Below are positions 12,267-22,109 of a DNA stretch of 64,000 nucleotides, in pieces. The notes under the pieces were generated by a model. The model searched no databases and was not told the DNA's origin. It saw only the letters and a list, made by a program, of their open reading frames with translations. A program made the translations under genes and the position numbers. Positions within the stretch are counted from its first letter, which is position 1, and the number at the start of each line of letters is the position of its first letter. This DNA comes from Patagioenas fasciata (Eukaryota > Chordata > Aves > Columbiformes > Columbidae): NCBI RefSeq assembly GCF_037038585.1, contig NC_092526.1:41551501-41615500 (forward strand), written 5' to 3'.

Positions 12267-13310
12267 TCTTGAGGGCTCTGTCGGGCTCTGTCGGGCTCTG
12301 TCAGGCTCTGTCGGGTTCTGTTGGGCTCTGTCGAGCTCAGTCAGGCCCTGTCAGGCCTCCTCAGGTTTTCTCGGGCTCTTGTTGGGCTCTGCGGGCTCTG
12401 TTGGGGTCTGTCTATCTCTTTCGGGCTCTGTCACTCTTTGTCAGGCTTTGCTGATCTCTGTTGTGCTTTGTCCTTTCATTCAGGCTTTTTCAGTCCCTTC
12501 AAGCTCTTTTGGGCTTTGTGGTTGTTTGTCACGATTTGTCAGTCAAGGTCGAGCACTGATGGGTTTTTTCAGACTCTGTCAGGCCTTGTCAGGCTTTGTC
12601 CATCACTCTTTGGTTTGCTGTGCTCTGTCAGGCTCCTCTGGCTCTGTCAGGCTTTGTCAGTCTCTGTCAGGCTTTGTTCGGCAATGTGAAATTCTGTCCA
12701 GCTTTACTGGGCTCTGCCATACTCTGTTGGGGTCTGTCACACTCTGTCGGGATTTGTCTTGCTCTGTATGGCTTTGTGGAGATCTGTCATTGTCTGTTGG
12801 GCTCTGTCAGGATTTGTATGACTCTGTGGGCCCTGTGGAGCATTGTCAGGCACTGTGAGGCTTACTCAAGCTCTGTCAACACCTGTCGGGCTCTGTCAAT
12901 CTTTGCCAGGCTTTGTCAGACTTTCTTCCCTTATTCAGGCTTTTGTCGGGCTCTGTCGGACTTCGGTGGGGGTCTATCAGGCTTTGCTAGGCCATGTCAG
13001 GATTTGTAGTGCTCTGTCAGCTTTTGTGGAGCCCTGTTTGGTATGGTCGGGCTCTGTCAGGCTCCGTTTGGTCCTGTTGGGGTCTTTCAAACTTTGTTGG
13101 GCCTTGCTGGGCTCTGTAATGCTTTGGTGAGCTCTTTCAGGCTCTGTTGTGCTTTGATAGGCTCTGTCAGGCCCTGCCAGACTCCACTGTTTGCTGTCAG
13201 GCGCTGTCGGGATTTGCCGGGCCCTGTTGAGTTCTATCAGGCTCTGTCGAGCCCTGTTGGGCTCTGTCGCGCTTTGTCAGGCTCTGCCTGGCTTTGTCAT
13301 GCTCCATAAG
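12267..13310 (+). repeat. 10-bp minisatellite, CTCTGTCAGG orientation
   Basis: About one hundred degenerate copies of a word close to GGCTCTGTCA. The first few near the inversion point are almost perfect (GGCTCTGTCG repeated), while those to the right are increasingly diverged. Because the period is not a multiple of three, long open frames rich in L, S, G and C arise, but they carry no family signature. Confidence 0.9.
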
Positions 13311-13508
13311 TGCTCCAAAAACTGGATGCTCTTGCGATGCTTGTATTCACACAATTATTGCATATTCATTACAATTTGGGGTAATTTTTGACATGCAACG
13401 CATCTATAGTAAGAAAAAGTTGCATATACCTAGTGTTAGACCGAGGTTAATTATTTCATGGTCTTTGCTGCCATCTAGCGTTTGTACAGAGAATGCACCA
13501 GAAGACAC
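13311..13508. other. Unique spacer between satellites, nothing recognised
   Basis: AT-rich non-repetitive segment separating the minisatellite from the R1.7 fragments. No gene or known element seen. Confidence 0.4.
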
Positions 13509-13638
13509 ATTGGAGGGTACCTGCGGCTAAGTGTCTGTTCTTGGACGAACCTGTGCGTGAAAGCCTTAGTGCCTATAAACGTTCGTCTGTCCACGTGTGT
13601 GCCTTGATGTAAGCTCCATTTATGCTAAAGCTGGAGTA
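13509..13638 (+). repeat. R1.7 fragment, plus orientation
   Basis: It matches the block around 11367-11500 (TTGGAGGGTACC landmark) and stops at the inversion point near 13639. Confidence 0.8.
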
Positions 13639-15288
13639 TTATCGTGCAGGCATGTATGCATGTGTACAGTATGCCAAACATCAACGGACGTGTTTACCCT
13701 CAAGCATGTCAATATGTTTCACGTACGTCTTTCTGTCATCAGATGGGACTGGGCATGCTTGTGGAAGTGTGCATGTGTGTGGCCGCGTTTTTGCTTACAC
13801 ATCAGTGTGTAGCTGCGTATGCATGCACGTGGTGGTGAGTGCACATACCTGGGTGCTTGTGGAAAGGTTTCTGCATGGTTTTTTGCTGAGGAATCATGTG
13901 TCTGCACGTGGACAAACAGAAGGTGTAGCAACTAGGTTTCAACACTGAAGAAGGCAGAAGGCAAGATTTCCCAAGGTCTCTCTTTCTCTCCCTATACCTA
14001 GTCGTGTAAAGAAAACCTCTAAGCCTGCGATCGGCAAGAGAGCTACAACGAAGCATGCCGAACAGAGAAAATACCAGCAGATCCTCAGTTCACAACATTC
14101 TTTCTGATATATACTTGAAGGCAAATATGTTCAGGCTTCTGTGAGATTAAAGACGTCTGTCTGAATATCTGATTGTGCACACTGATGCAATTGGTTGTTT
14201 ATACATTCAGTCCTTGGGTGCAGGGTTTTCAGAACTGTGCCTGTAGAGATGTCTGCATAGATGCCGCTGTCTGAACATGCACACTTGATTGTTTACCAAA
14301 ACATATGCAGACGCGTTTTAACACGTGGTTTTGCACGCACAGATGTACCTCTGTTTGGACGTGACAATGTAATCGTGTATGCACGCACAGAGTAAAAAAT
14401 GGACAATTGGCCTTTGTGTGAACATGCCACAGCCGTCTATACACTCGCAGACACAGAAACTTGCATAAAGGAAGTCACACAGCCACCAACTTTTGAACAC
14501 AGGCTGTGCTGGCTGTGGCAATTTTCAGGCACACTCCTGAAAGCCGAGCACACTGCTGTTCATTCCCTAAATGACCTCTTTGGACACAATTCTCTGGTCC
14601 ATCTACCGCTCAGCTTTCTTCTCTTGTAACTGTGAAATGTCAGTGCAGGGAATCCATCTCTATCAAGCACATGTCAGTCCTGCCTTGGTTTTGTTTTATT
14701 GCCTCGACCTAAATGATTTCCCTTTTCTTTGGTCACTTGAGCAGTCATGACTGTGCTGTGTTACACACAGGAACAGCCAACGCAGACCAAGTGTCAACAG
14801 ACACACTGCGCTGAGCTCAACACTAGCGCAGATGCACAAGTGTGACGAAATCAACACACGTGCTTGTGGAGAGAAAGACATGGATGCACAGGCGTGTGGA
14901 GAGCCGGATAGATTCAGCAGGCACTAAATAAGACAGACTTTCAGGCACACTGTCTCCACAAAAACAGGGACTGGTCTGCAGGTATCCTAGACCTTGTTAT
15001 CGAACCTACCACATCGACTTGCGCAAAACTCCCAAACACTTCCAGGAAAGACACATGCTCTCCCACAAACACACAAGTGTTTGCCTTCAGCTGTAGATCA
15101 GGGACAAGCTTCTGCAGAGACGCCCTCTTGCTCTTTCGCGTTATGTCATGGTCTGTTTCGTTTCTCTTGTAGATCGATTGCTAAGTGTCTTTCCTCGGGC
15201 GACTGTGAAGCATTTACCATAGGAGAGAGGTTCCACAGAGCAGCATTCAGTACTGCCTACGACTCTGTTCCTTTACTAGCAGAGCTAG
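13639..15288 (-). repeat. R1.7 satellite unit, minus orientation
   Basis: Nearly one complete unit in reverse orientation relative to 8503-11812. It includes the reverse complements of the GCAGTACTGAATGCTG landmark (at about 15245) and of the TGTTTGGGAGTTTTGCGC landmark. It ends exactly where the second env/LTR copy starts. Confidence 0.85.
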
Positions 15289-15911
15289 TGATATAGAAGC
15301 CATTAGCAAGTAGATAGTGTACCTTCTGTAGAGAATGACAATTTGAGCAAACAGTAGAATTAGCCAAAAGGGTAATATTATATTTAGACAGAACTGAGGT
15401 AAAGGTATGCGACATTCTTACCATAGCATCTACTGTATTCTTTTTCTCTAGTATAACAGCTAGTAAAAGCTTTAGGAGACATATCAAGGTTAAGCTACTG
15501 TTCTTTTAAATAGGTTAATTTAACTCTTGAAATACTAATAATAGATGTTGATGGCATTAGACATGCTACTCCACAAAATCACGCAGTTATAAATGTTCTG
15601 CTTTTAACATTAGGATTATGGTTGTGCTGTATTAACTTGTTTGATTATTCTGAATCTATTAATAAGCGCTTTAGGCAAACTAGAACCGTACATTAATAAG
15701 ATTGCCGTAGTAAAGTTAAGGTTTGACATATAGCTTATACATTTTGGAATAAGTGAGTAGTTGTTTGATCTTATTAAATAAGGCTTAATTGCATTATATG
15801 TAACTGTAGTTATTGTATTAATCATGTGCTGTATATTGCAGTGTATTTCAAAGATGATTCAGCGGGCTGTAAATGGAGCCTGGCTGGTCCAAGAAGAAAA
15901 AGGGGGAATTG
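15289..15911 (+). pseudogene. Retroviral env C-terminal region, second copy
   Basis: Homologous to 6175-6662, including the hydrophobic membrane-spanning segment and the tail just before the polypurine tract (AAAAAGGGGGAAT at about 15897-15909). It retains about 160 bp (about 15405-15570) that are deleted from the first copy. In that block a short plus-strand frame reads as a plausible Env ectodomain piece. Several stops interrupt it. Confidence 0.6.
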
Positions 15912-16237
15912 TGGAGGGGTTGCTGTTAGATGGAGACTTGTTACTGAACCAGCCCGGAATTTCAAGGACAACTCAGAGGCAGTAAACAGGACGGGCTGTG
16001 AGAGAGAATCAACTCCATAATAACAAGGGCCCAACGTGGTGCAAATCAACGGACCTATCAGCAGTGAGACTTCAGCGCGTGGACAGCTCACGGACACAGA
16101 TGATATGCAATTAGCGAATACATACTTGGAGCATGGACATGTGATCAGAGAATAGTTGCATCTATAAGGAGGCTTGTTTCTGTAATAAATGGCTTTGCAT
16201 GATTCACATTAAATCGGAATGCTGAGTCCTTTATTCA
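15910..16237 (+). mobile_element. LTR (betaretroviral remnant), copy 2
   Basis: A TG...CA element of about 328 bp starting TGTGGAGGGG and ending TTTATTCA. The TATA-like element (TCTATAAGG, 16161-16169) carries a change relative to copy 1, and AATAAA is at 16184-16189. It lies in the same orientation as copy 1 about 9.2 kb away. Because env sequence precedes both copies, both are 3' LTRs of related proviral ends rather than the two LTRs of one provirus. Confidence 0.8.
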
Positions 16238-16469
16238 CTCCAACATGCCAGCATGTGCCTGTCTGTGCCTGCGTAACCTGCATTCAGGGGTGTCTCGGCT
16301 CCATTGGGTGGCCTCAGGATCCTTGGCCAGCTTCTGGGCATGCTCTGCTTTATTGGCCTTTGTTCGAGGAAGTGGGTCGGGGACAAGGTGTGATGGAGGC
16401 TACAGGTAGGAATCCACCTTCTGGACGACAGCGATTGTCCCTGGGTCAGAGAGACCCGTATAACAAACC
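16238..16469. other. Flank upstream of duplicated exon, no feature recognised
   Basis: Moderately GC-rich sequence between the LTR and the partial exon copy. No motif recognised. Confidence 0.3.
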
Positions 16470-16617
16470 CATCTTCTCAGGAGCAGCAGCTTCTCAGGAG
16501 GCAGCAGCTCCCCTGGGTGCCCATTGCAGCTCTGTGGTAGACGAGGTCCAAGATGCCCGTCGACAAGGATGTGAATGCCCACTCCAAGCCCTTCAGGCTG
16601 CCCCCCTTGCTCCATAG
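16470..16617 (+). pseudogene. Partial duplicate of the first exon of the AKAP-like gene
   Basis: This block repeats 17626-17799: the CAGCTTCTCAGGAGGCAGCAGC leader words, the start region encoding M-P-V-D-K-D-x-N-A-H, and the conserved F-R-L-P-P-L-L-H-R stretch. It diverges straight after the CCATAG at 16611-16617. The frame then runs on to 16885 in unrelated sequence. The promoter elements present upstream of the other copy are not seen here, so it is most likely a non-functional partial duplicate. Confidence 0.6.
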
Positions 16618-17460
16618 GAGGTGGGGTCTAGCTTGGCTGAAGCAGCAGGCAAACTCCACACAGCAGCCATTGTTAGCAGTAGCCTTCCAGGTCGGAGACA
16701 CCTGTGCAACGCAGTGCTTCTCCTCAGGCCTCTCTCTAAGTCATTGTCAATCTGTTCTTGATGGTGATGTTCAGGCAGATACTGTTTTTGGACCTACTTT
16801 TACAGACCTGGAGCAGATTCTGAGAGTTTGTTGTTCTAGAAAGGTTTGGCTGGTGCAGCAGTTGAGAGGTAATGGTCAGCTATGATGGGTCCCCAGAGTG
16901 ATGCTTTTGGGCCGGTGGCACGTGCGTCTACCTAACCAGGTAGTAGAATGCACTTTGGGCCCAGTAGAAGGACAGGTGGCAGAGGCAAATGCATTGGAGA
17001 GCTGGCATGCTAAAACTGGGAGTTGGATGAGGCCACCTCCTTTAGCAAGTGAGTCAATGAACAGCTCAGAAGTACTGTAAAAGTGCACCTTGAGAGAACT
17101 CTGGTTGTCGCAAAAGGGGGAAACGGTAGATTGTATTGCTGAAAATTGACTGTGTGGTTTTGGGAATGTGGCTTCAGCCCTTTTTCTTCAAAGTAGGCTC
17201 ATATCTACTTAAGAAAACTCATGACAATCATGTTGAAAACAAAGAATCAGTGTAGTGAGGTTGTAGAGTGGCCCGTGGTTTGTCCTGCAAACAAGCTCTG
17301 AATGCGGATTCTTGCAGGTGTAGCGGAGCAGGCAGCAGCATCTCTGAGCAAAGTGCTGGGGGATGGGGTCCTGTGTGCTGGGGACAGCTTCCCTCGCCAT
17401 TCTCTGCTCCCATCCCCTTCAAGCAGGGGCTGCCCCACGTTGCGCACAGCCAGTTCCAGC
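16618..17460. other. Spacer between the two exon copies
   Basis: Several open frames exist but none carries a recognisable domain or is conserved elsewhere in the window. The right end (about 17280-17480) becomes GC-rich toward the promoter-like region. Confidence 0.3.
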
Positions 17461-17499
17461 CGGGCCCGGAGGTGAGTGTCTCTGTAGCGACAGCCCGGG

Positions 17500-17600
17500 C
17501 TCAGTGACGTGGGCGCCTCGTCAAACCAGAGGCCATTGTGACACGGGGGGCCCCACCCTTATTGTGGGGGTATTTAAAGAGTGAGAGCCCTGGGGTGCTC
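17500..17600 (+). promoter_or_regulatory. CRE-like and TATA-like promoter upstream of the AKAP-like gene
   Basis: A TGACGTGG word (17505-17512) resembles a cAMP response element. A TATTTAAAG element (17571-17579) lies about 66 bp further and about 150 bp before the ATG at 17733. CRE plus weak TATA is common in testis-expressed vertebrate promoters. The functional claim is inference. Confidence 0.4.
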
Positions 17601-17732
17601 ACTCCCAGGAGAGAAGCTTCTCACAAGGCAGCAGCTTCTCAGGAGCAGCATCTTCTCAGGAGCCAGCAGCTTCTCAGGAGGCAGCAGCTCCCCTGGGTGC
17701 CTGCTGGAGCTCTGTGGTAGACAAGGTCCAAG

Positions 17733-18848
17733 ATGCTCATCAACAAGGATGAAAATGCCCACTCCCAGTCCTTCAGGCTGCCCCCCTTGCTCCATAGGCC
17801 ACAGGGGAGGGATGGTACAGGGCAGGAGGGAGAGGCTGGTGGTTTGATGGGGCCGGAAGCAGCTGCTGCGGCACAGGGACTGCCACCTCCATCCCATGTG
17901 TCCTGCTCCTCCTCCTGCCCGCAGGTCAGCCACAGCCTGGACCAGCACACCACCCAGAGCACCTGGGTCACCCCCTCAGTCCAGGAGCACTTCCAGGACC
18001 ACCATGAAGGTCCCCAGGAGGGGTCTGGGTGGCCTCACAGCACCAACACTGAGGCAGCAGCAGAGGCAGAGTGCCCGGTACCTGCCCCACAGGGCCCCAC
18101 AGCCTACGACGCAGCTCTGTGGGCCACAGCCCAGCGCATTGTCCATGAGGCCGTGCACAGGGCTGTGGCTGAGATCCTGGAAGTTGGCCAGGAACCAGAG
18201 GAACAGCAGGACCTGGCCCAGCGCATGGATATGGAGGATGAGAACAGCAAAGAGGGGTGCCAAGCCAGAGACAACTCCATTTACAGCATCTGGATCAACC
18301 CCTTGGTCCAGGAGCACCTTCACGACACCCCTGCAGGTCCCCAGGAGGGGTCTGGCTTGCCCAGCTGCACAGACACGGAGGCAGCAGCAGAGGCAGAGAG
18401 CCCGGCACCTGCCCAGCACAGCCCCACAGAGGATGATGTGGCTCTGTCAGACATTGTGTAGTACATTGTCAGTGAGGCCGTGCGCAGGGCTGAGGCTGAG
18501 ATACAGGGACCTGGCCAGCAACCGCTGGAACAGCAGGACCTGGCCCAATGCATGGATGTTCCAATGGCAGCACCAGCACCTGCAAGACTTGGCGCCATTG
18601 AGGCTCATTTGGCAGGAGAGGATGATGGACAGGCCAGCACAGCCCCTCTTGTCCCAGCTGCAAACGATGAAGAAGAAAACGCGGTTTCTCCGATGTCTGG
18701 AGAGCATGGAGGAGAGACCAGTGCAGACATCACCTGCCCAGTGCATGGCCCAGCTCCACGACGACGGCCTTCCCGGTTCAGGAGGGCACTCCGGGCTCTG
18801 CGCACGGCTTTCTGCTGCAGCTGCACCGCGGGACAGCATGAGGAGTAG
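17733..18848 (+). CDS. Two-repeat protein with A-kinase-anchor-like helices, interrupted by one in-frame TAG
   Basis: I do not recognise the family. The frame runs from 17733 to a TAG at 18459-18461 (242 residues) and continues in the same frame to 18848 (a further 128 codons). Residues about 75-167 and the stretch from about 183 onward are two copies of a ~108-residue unit: a V-Q-E-H-x-x-D start, a GPQEGSG element, a T-E-A-A-A-E-A-E element, an amphipathic helix, then EQQDLAQ. The helix in copy 1 (residues 131-149, core A-Q-R-IV-H-E-AV-H-R-A) fits the spacing of the protein kinase A RII-binding helix of AKAPs. Copy 2 fits as well (IV-S-E-AV-R-R-A), but the TAG falls directly before it. The C-terminus is basic and ends with FCCSC, a possible palmitoylation site. 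An AG acceptor-like site at 17923-17924 suggests a short intron may remove part of the linker. The polyadenylation signal is at 19024. Either a recent pseudogene or an allele truncated after repeat 1. Confidence 0.5.
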
Positions 18849-19023
18849 AGCCCAGCTGCCAGCGCCACACGGGTCCCTGGATGTGGCGGCTGGTCCTGAG
18901 CCTGCGCATCTTCCAGAGGGAGCATCTCATGGTGGCACGCATGGACGTCGACCGTGGCGTTCACCTGCCCTGAGGATGTGGTGCTGCCAGCCTCTGCTTG
19001 GCCTTGGATTGTTTTTAGAAATC

Positions 19024-19029
19024 AATAAA
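19024..19029 (+). terminator. Polyadenylation signal AATAAA of the AKAP-like gene
   Basis: Canonical AATAAA about 175 bp after the final stop of the two-repeat gene, at a distance typical for a short 3' UTR. Confidence 0.55.
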
Positions 19030-19212
19030 GCCAATTAAACAAATGGCAGTTTTCCCCTTGTGCTCATCTGTTCCTGCTCCACCTCAGGACAAAGAAGGTT
19101 GCAGGAAATCTCTGTCCTCGGGGTATCCCGGCATTGGTTGCGGGAAGCCCTGGGCTGGTGCAACCGAAAGCTGACAATGCAACATATACTTTGAATTTTT
19201 TTTATTTGTACT

Positions 19213-19540
19213 ATGCCTCCCTCCTCTATCGCAGCAGTGGAAAAACTCTTCCATGTTCCAGATTCACTATCTCAGAGACCAAAGGTTTTATATCAGGATC
19301 CCCTGCACAACAGTCAGTGGCAAGGGCCTGTAGAACTAATCACCTGGGGGAGAGGGTGTGCTTGTGTTCTTCTTCCAACAGGACCAAAGTGGCTTCCTGT
19401 GAAATATGTTAAACCTTTCTACGAGTTGGACAAACATGATGCAGGACCTAATGCCAGAGATAAAATATCTGTCCCTGCAGCAGAGGACAACAAAGAAACA
19501 GAAGAGACCAAAGGAAGAGGCACTAGCATATCAGAATGAT
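19213..19540 (+). pseudogene. Betaretrovirus-like integrase C-terminal domain
   Basis: The frame carries the C-terminal DNA-binding domain of a betaretroviral integrase: a Y-Q-D-P-L element, then QW-x-G-P-V-x-L-ITWGRG-x-A-C-V, then K-W-L-P-V-K-Y-V-K-P. It is the same domain as the fragment at 5850-6112 but better preserved and from a different copy. The zinc-binding and catalytic core domains are absent, and the sequence upstream of about 19200 is the 3' flank of the AKAP-like gene. The acidic tail after the domain runs to the stop at 19540, consistent with the natural end of Pol. Dead fragment. Confidence 0.75.
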
Positions 19541-19589
19541 ACAGATTTACATTATTTGGACTGAGGACTAACTGTCAAAAAAAACTTTC

Positions 19590-19722
19590 AATGCATTTGT
19601 TTTCCTTATTAGTATGGCTAACCAGCTTTCTCCAATATTTGTTAATAACTGTAATCATTGTAATTTGTGTTATTCTGTTCTACTGTAGGTTGATTTGCAA
19701 CAAGAAAATTACACTTAAGGTA
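19590..19722 (+). pseudogene. Env transmembrane helix and tail, fragment
   Basis: A short plus-strand frame reads as about 25 strongly hydrophobic residues (L, I, V and F rich) followed by a basic tail and a stop. This is the expected arrangement for the end of a retroviral Env just before the 3' LTR. The whole Env ectodomain is missing between the integrase end and this point. Confidence 0.5.
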
Positions 19723-19784
19723 TGATGATCCACAGTGGGCATTCAAACTCACCAACAGAATGCCCCCTTTTGACTTTGGAGGCA

Positions 19785-20010
19785 AGAGGTGACTGTACCA
19801 CGCCTCCAAAGTAGTTTGTCAGATGACTGCGGTCACAGGCTGGATTGTGAGGCAGTACACATTCCCCTGAAATCTGGAGCTTTCAATGAGGAGGTTGATG
19901 GCTCTTTAGCACCTTCTGTGCCCCACTGTACCTGTCCCCACATATATACAGCTAGAATGGTACCAAGGTGTTGTCAATAAACTTCACCTCTATCAACTGA
20001 TGGCTCAGGA
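19785..20010 (+). mobile_element. Probable 3' LTR fragment
   Basis: A TATA-like element (CATATATACAG, about 19941-19951) and AATAAA (19976-19981) are spaced as in a retroviral LTR, downstream of the Pol/Env remnants. Exact ends were not determined. This LTR does not resemble the LTR at 6660 or 15910. Confidence 0.5.
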
Positions 20011-21424
20011 GGGGTGGGACCCTTGATCAGTTGACAGGGTCCTTAACAAGGGAGGTGCCCACACTAGCTGAGAAGCTTCGGGACTATGTTGTAATGCCCA
20101 CAGCCACATCTGGCCAAACAATGAAATGGGGTTCCCACCGAAGACACCCTTTGAGTGGTCTGTAAACTGGAACATCATCTAAGGAAATTTCCTGGGATTA
20201 ATGACACCTCCCTTCTTTATTTGAGTGAGTAACTATTTCCTGTGAGTACCCTGAAGTAAAAGGCCTCTAGTTTTGTTTCTTGTGACTACATGCATGTTGT
20301 GGATCCTCATTATTCTTATGATATTGTATTTAAATGATCTCCTTAGTTGATATCTGAACCTGTATTTTCTGTTATCAGAGTGCTAAATATGTGTAATACC
20401 GTTGAAATCGAATTATAGTGTTTATGAGTGATATGAAGTAAAATAACAATCTTAGCTAACGTGCAAGGCCTGATTTAGGATTTAGCCAGTACCCTGCAAA
20501 ATAATTACATAGTTTGTAAAAATTAGGACTGTAAGACAAAATGGCTAACATTATCTAATAGCGTAAAGTGAGTAGACCCTAAAACTTCATTTTCAGCTCT
20601 CAATCTGCATATATGGGTTTTTGTGGGAACTGGATAGGCTTGTGTGATGTATTTTCTTGTAGTCCTTCGAATCATCTGGAGAATGATACAGAATGCAAAG
20701 AAGAACAAAACCAAAATTACATTCCTACTTTGTGACAAATCACTCTACTCAGTCATCTGACAAAGACACAGAAAACATCTCTTCAGAAGAGTGTTTCTTT
20801 GTGGAAGCCCAAACACTGTGATCAGCTGTTTGCCATGTTTAGCCACAAAAACACCAAAATACTAAATATGACATAGAATATATGCTATATTGACTAAAAA
20901 TAGCAGTAGAAATGTCATTTGGAAGCAGTTACAAGGGTTTTGTTTTATTTCAAAGCCTGCCAACAGACAAGGAAAAAAAAAAAAAAAAAAGCCTTAATTG
21001 CCAGAAACTGCTTTAAGGTAATCTTGAAAGCACTGCAATGTTTTAGGAAATATTTGACACTTGAAAACCTGCTGAGATTCCACATACTCATAGATCTGTC
21101 ACTTTGTTCTTTCATATTTATTTGATCTTTATCATTAGTGTGTGCAAAATACTCAGATTTGGGGCCTACGAATACCTGCTATATTCCCCCCTTACCCCAG
21201 TGGAAGAAATTGTCAAACACTGAGAATGAGACTCTTCCCAGATGGGAACAAATTCCAAGTTTATGCTACAATGTCTTTACTATAAAAGCAAACACATAAA
21301 CTAAGGAATCTCTCTGCGTCCAGGAAATGGGATCTACAACTTGTGTCTTAGAAAAACCAACCCCAAGAACAAACCCAGTTAAATCATCTGAAGAGTCACC
21401 ACTGTCAGAGTTTGAACCTCACGT
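20011..21424. other. No gene recognised
   Basis: AT-rich unique sequence. A minus-strand frame around 20523-20738 includes one hydrophobic run but no recognisable family. An A-run lies at about 20971-20989. Confidence 0.3.
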
Positions 21425-21612
21425 CCTAAAAATGTAGGCTGTTGAAATGTAAACCTAAAAATGTAGGCCTGCAAGAGCAGGCCTGAAAACGTAGGCTTAT
21501 AAAACATAAGCCTAAAAACGTAGGCCTAAATTTTAGGTTGAAAAACATGGGCCTAAAAATGCAGGCATAAAAACATTGGCTGAAAATTCTAAGTCTACTT
21601 TGGGTCAGATCC
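21425..21612. repeat. Small degenerate minisatellite (CCTAAAAATGTAGG-type)
   Basis: About ten imperfect copies of a 14-20-bp word close to GCCTAAAAACGTAGGC. Many copies are themselves near-palindromic because CCTA and TAGG flank an A-rich core. Confidence 0.75.
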
Positions 21613-21753
21613 ATTCAAATCTGCCCCATCACAACAAAAATTAACAGCCGCTTTAATAAGCAAGGTACAATCTGAATGCCTCTGTAAACTAATATCCATC
21701 AAAAAGGTTAAACCACACTGAAACACAGAATACAAAGCCCTAGCAATACTTAC

Positions 21754-21853
21754 AAAATGTGTGTTTTGCCGGGAGCTTTAACTGCTCCAGACACAATTCT
21801 TCCAACAGTTTCAAATGAGTTCTTAGGGACTGGGGTGTTGTCATCTCTGTATT
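21754..21853 (-). CDS. Candidate isolated internal exon, gene not identified
   Basis: On the minus strand a TTTTCAG acceptor (before 21853) and a GTAAGT donor (after 21754) bracket 100 bp that is open in two frames. One frame begins Y-R-D-D-N-T-P-V-P-K and includes G-R-I-V-S-G-A-V-K-A. Both splice sites match consensus well. I cannot name the gene and no partner exon was found nearby, so this could be a chance arrangement or one exon of a decayed duplicate. Confidence 0.3.
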
Positions 21854-22109
21854 CTGAAAACAACATAAATACAGAAAATTAAAAAAAAAATGGTCGATTC
21901 CTGAGTGTATATGAATATGAGAATCCCTTTACAGATAAAAACCCAAAATTTTATACGTAACACCACACTTCTATCATCTCCACATGTGAACGGGACATTT
22001 TAAGAATGCACAACCAGCAAAATATTTTTCACAGAAGAGCAAAAAAAACCACAACTATTTGGGAAACTTAGAACGAGCCTAGAACACCAAGATCCCATCC
22101 ACGAGAAAG

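Noticed and set aside
12269..13391. Overlapping open frames up to 159 residues rich in L, S, G and C
   Set aside because: Produced by the 10-bp CTCTGTCAGG minisatellite. The period shifts frame every unit and all frames give similar composition.
6660..16237. One provirus with 5' and 3' LTRs flanking 6.9-15.9 kb
   Set aside because: Both LTRs are preceded by env tail and polypurine tract, and the interior is satellite without gag or pol, so they are two separate 3' ends.
20523..20738. Minus-strand frame with a hydrophobic start as a small membrane protein
   Set aside because: Single hydrophobic run in AT-rich DNA, no homology recognised, no splice or promoter evidence.
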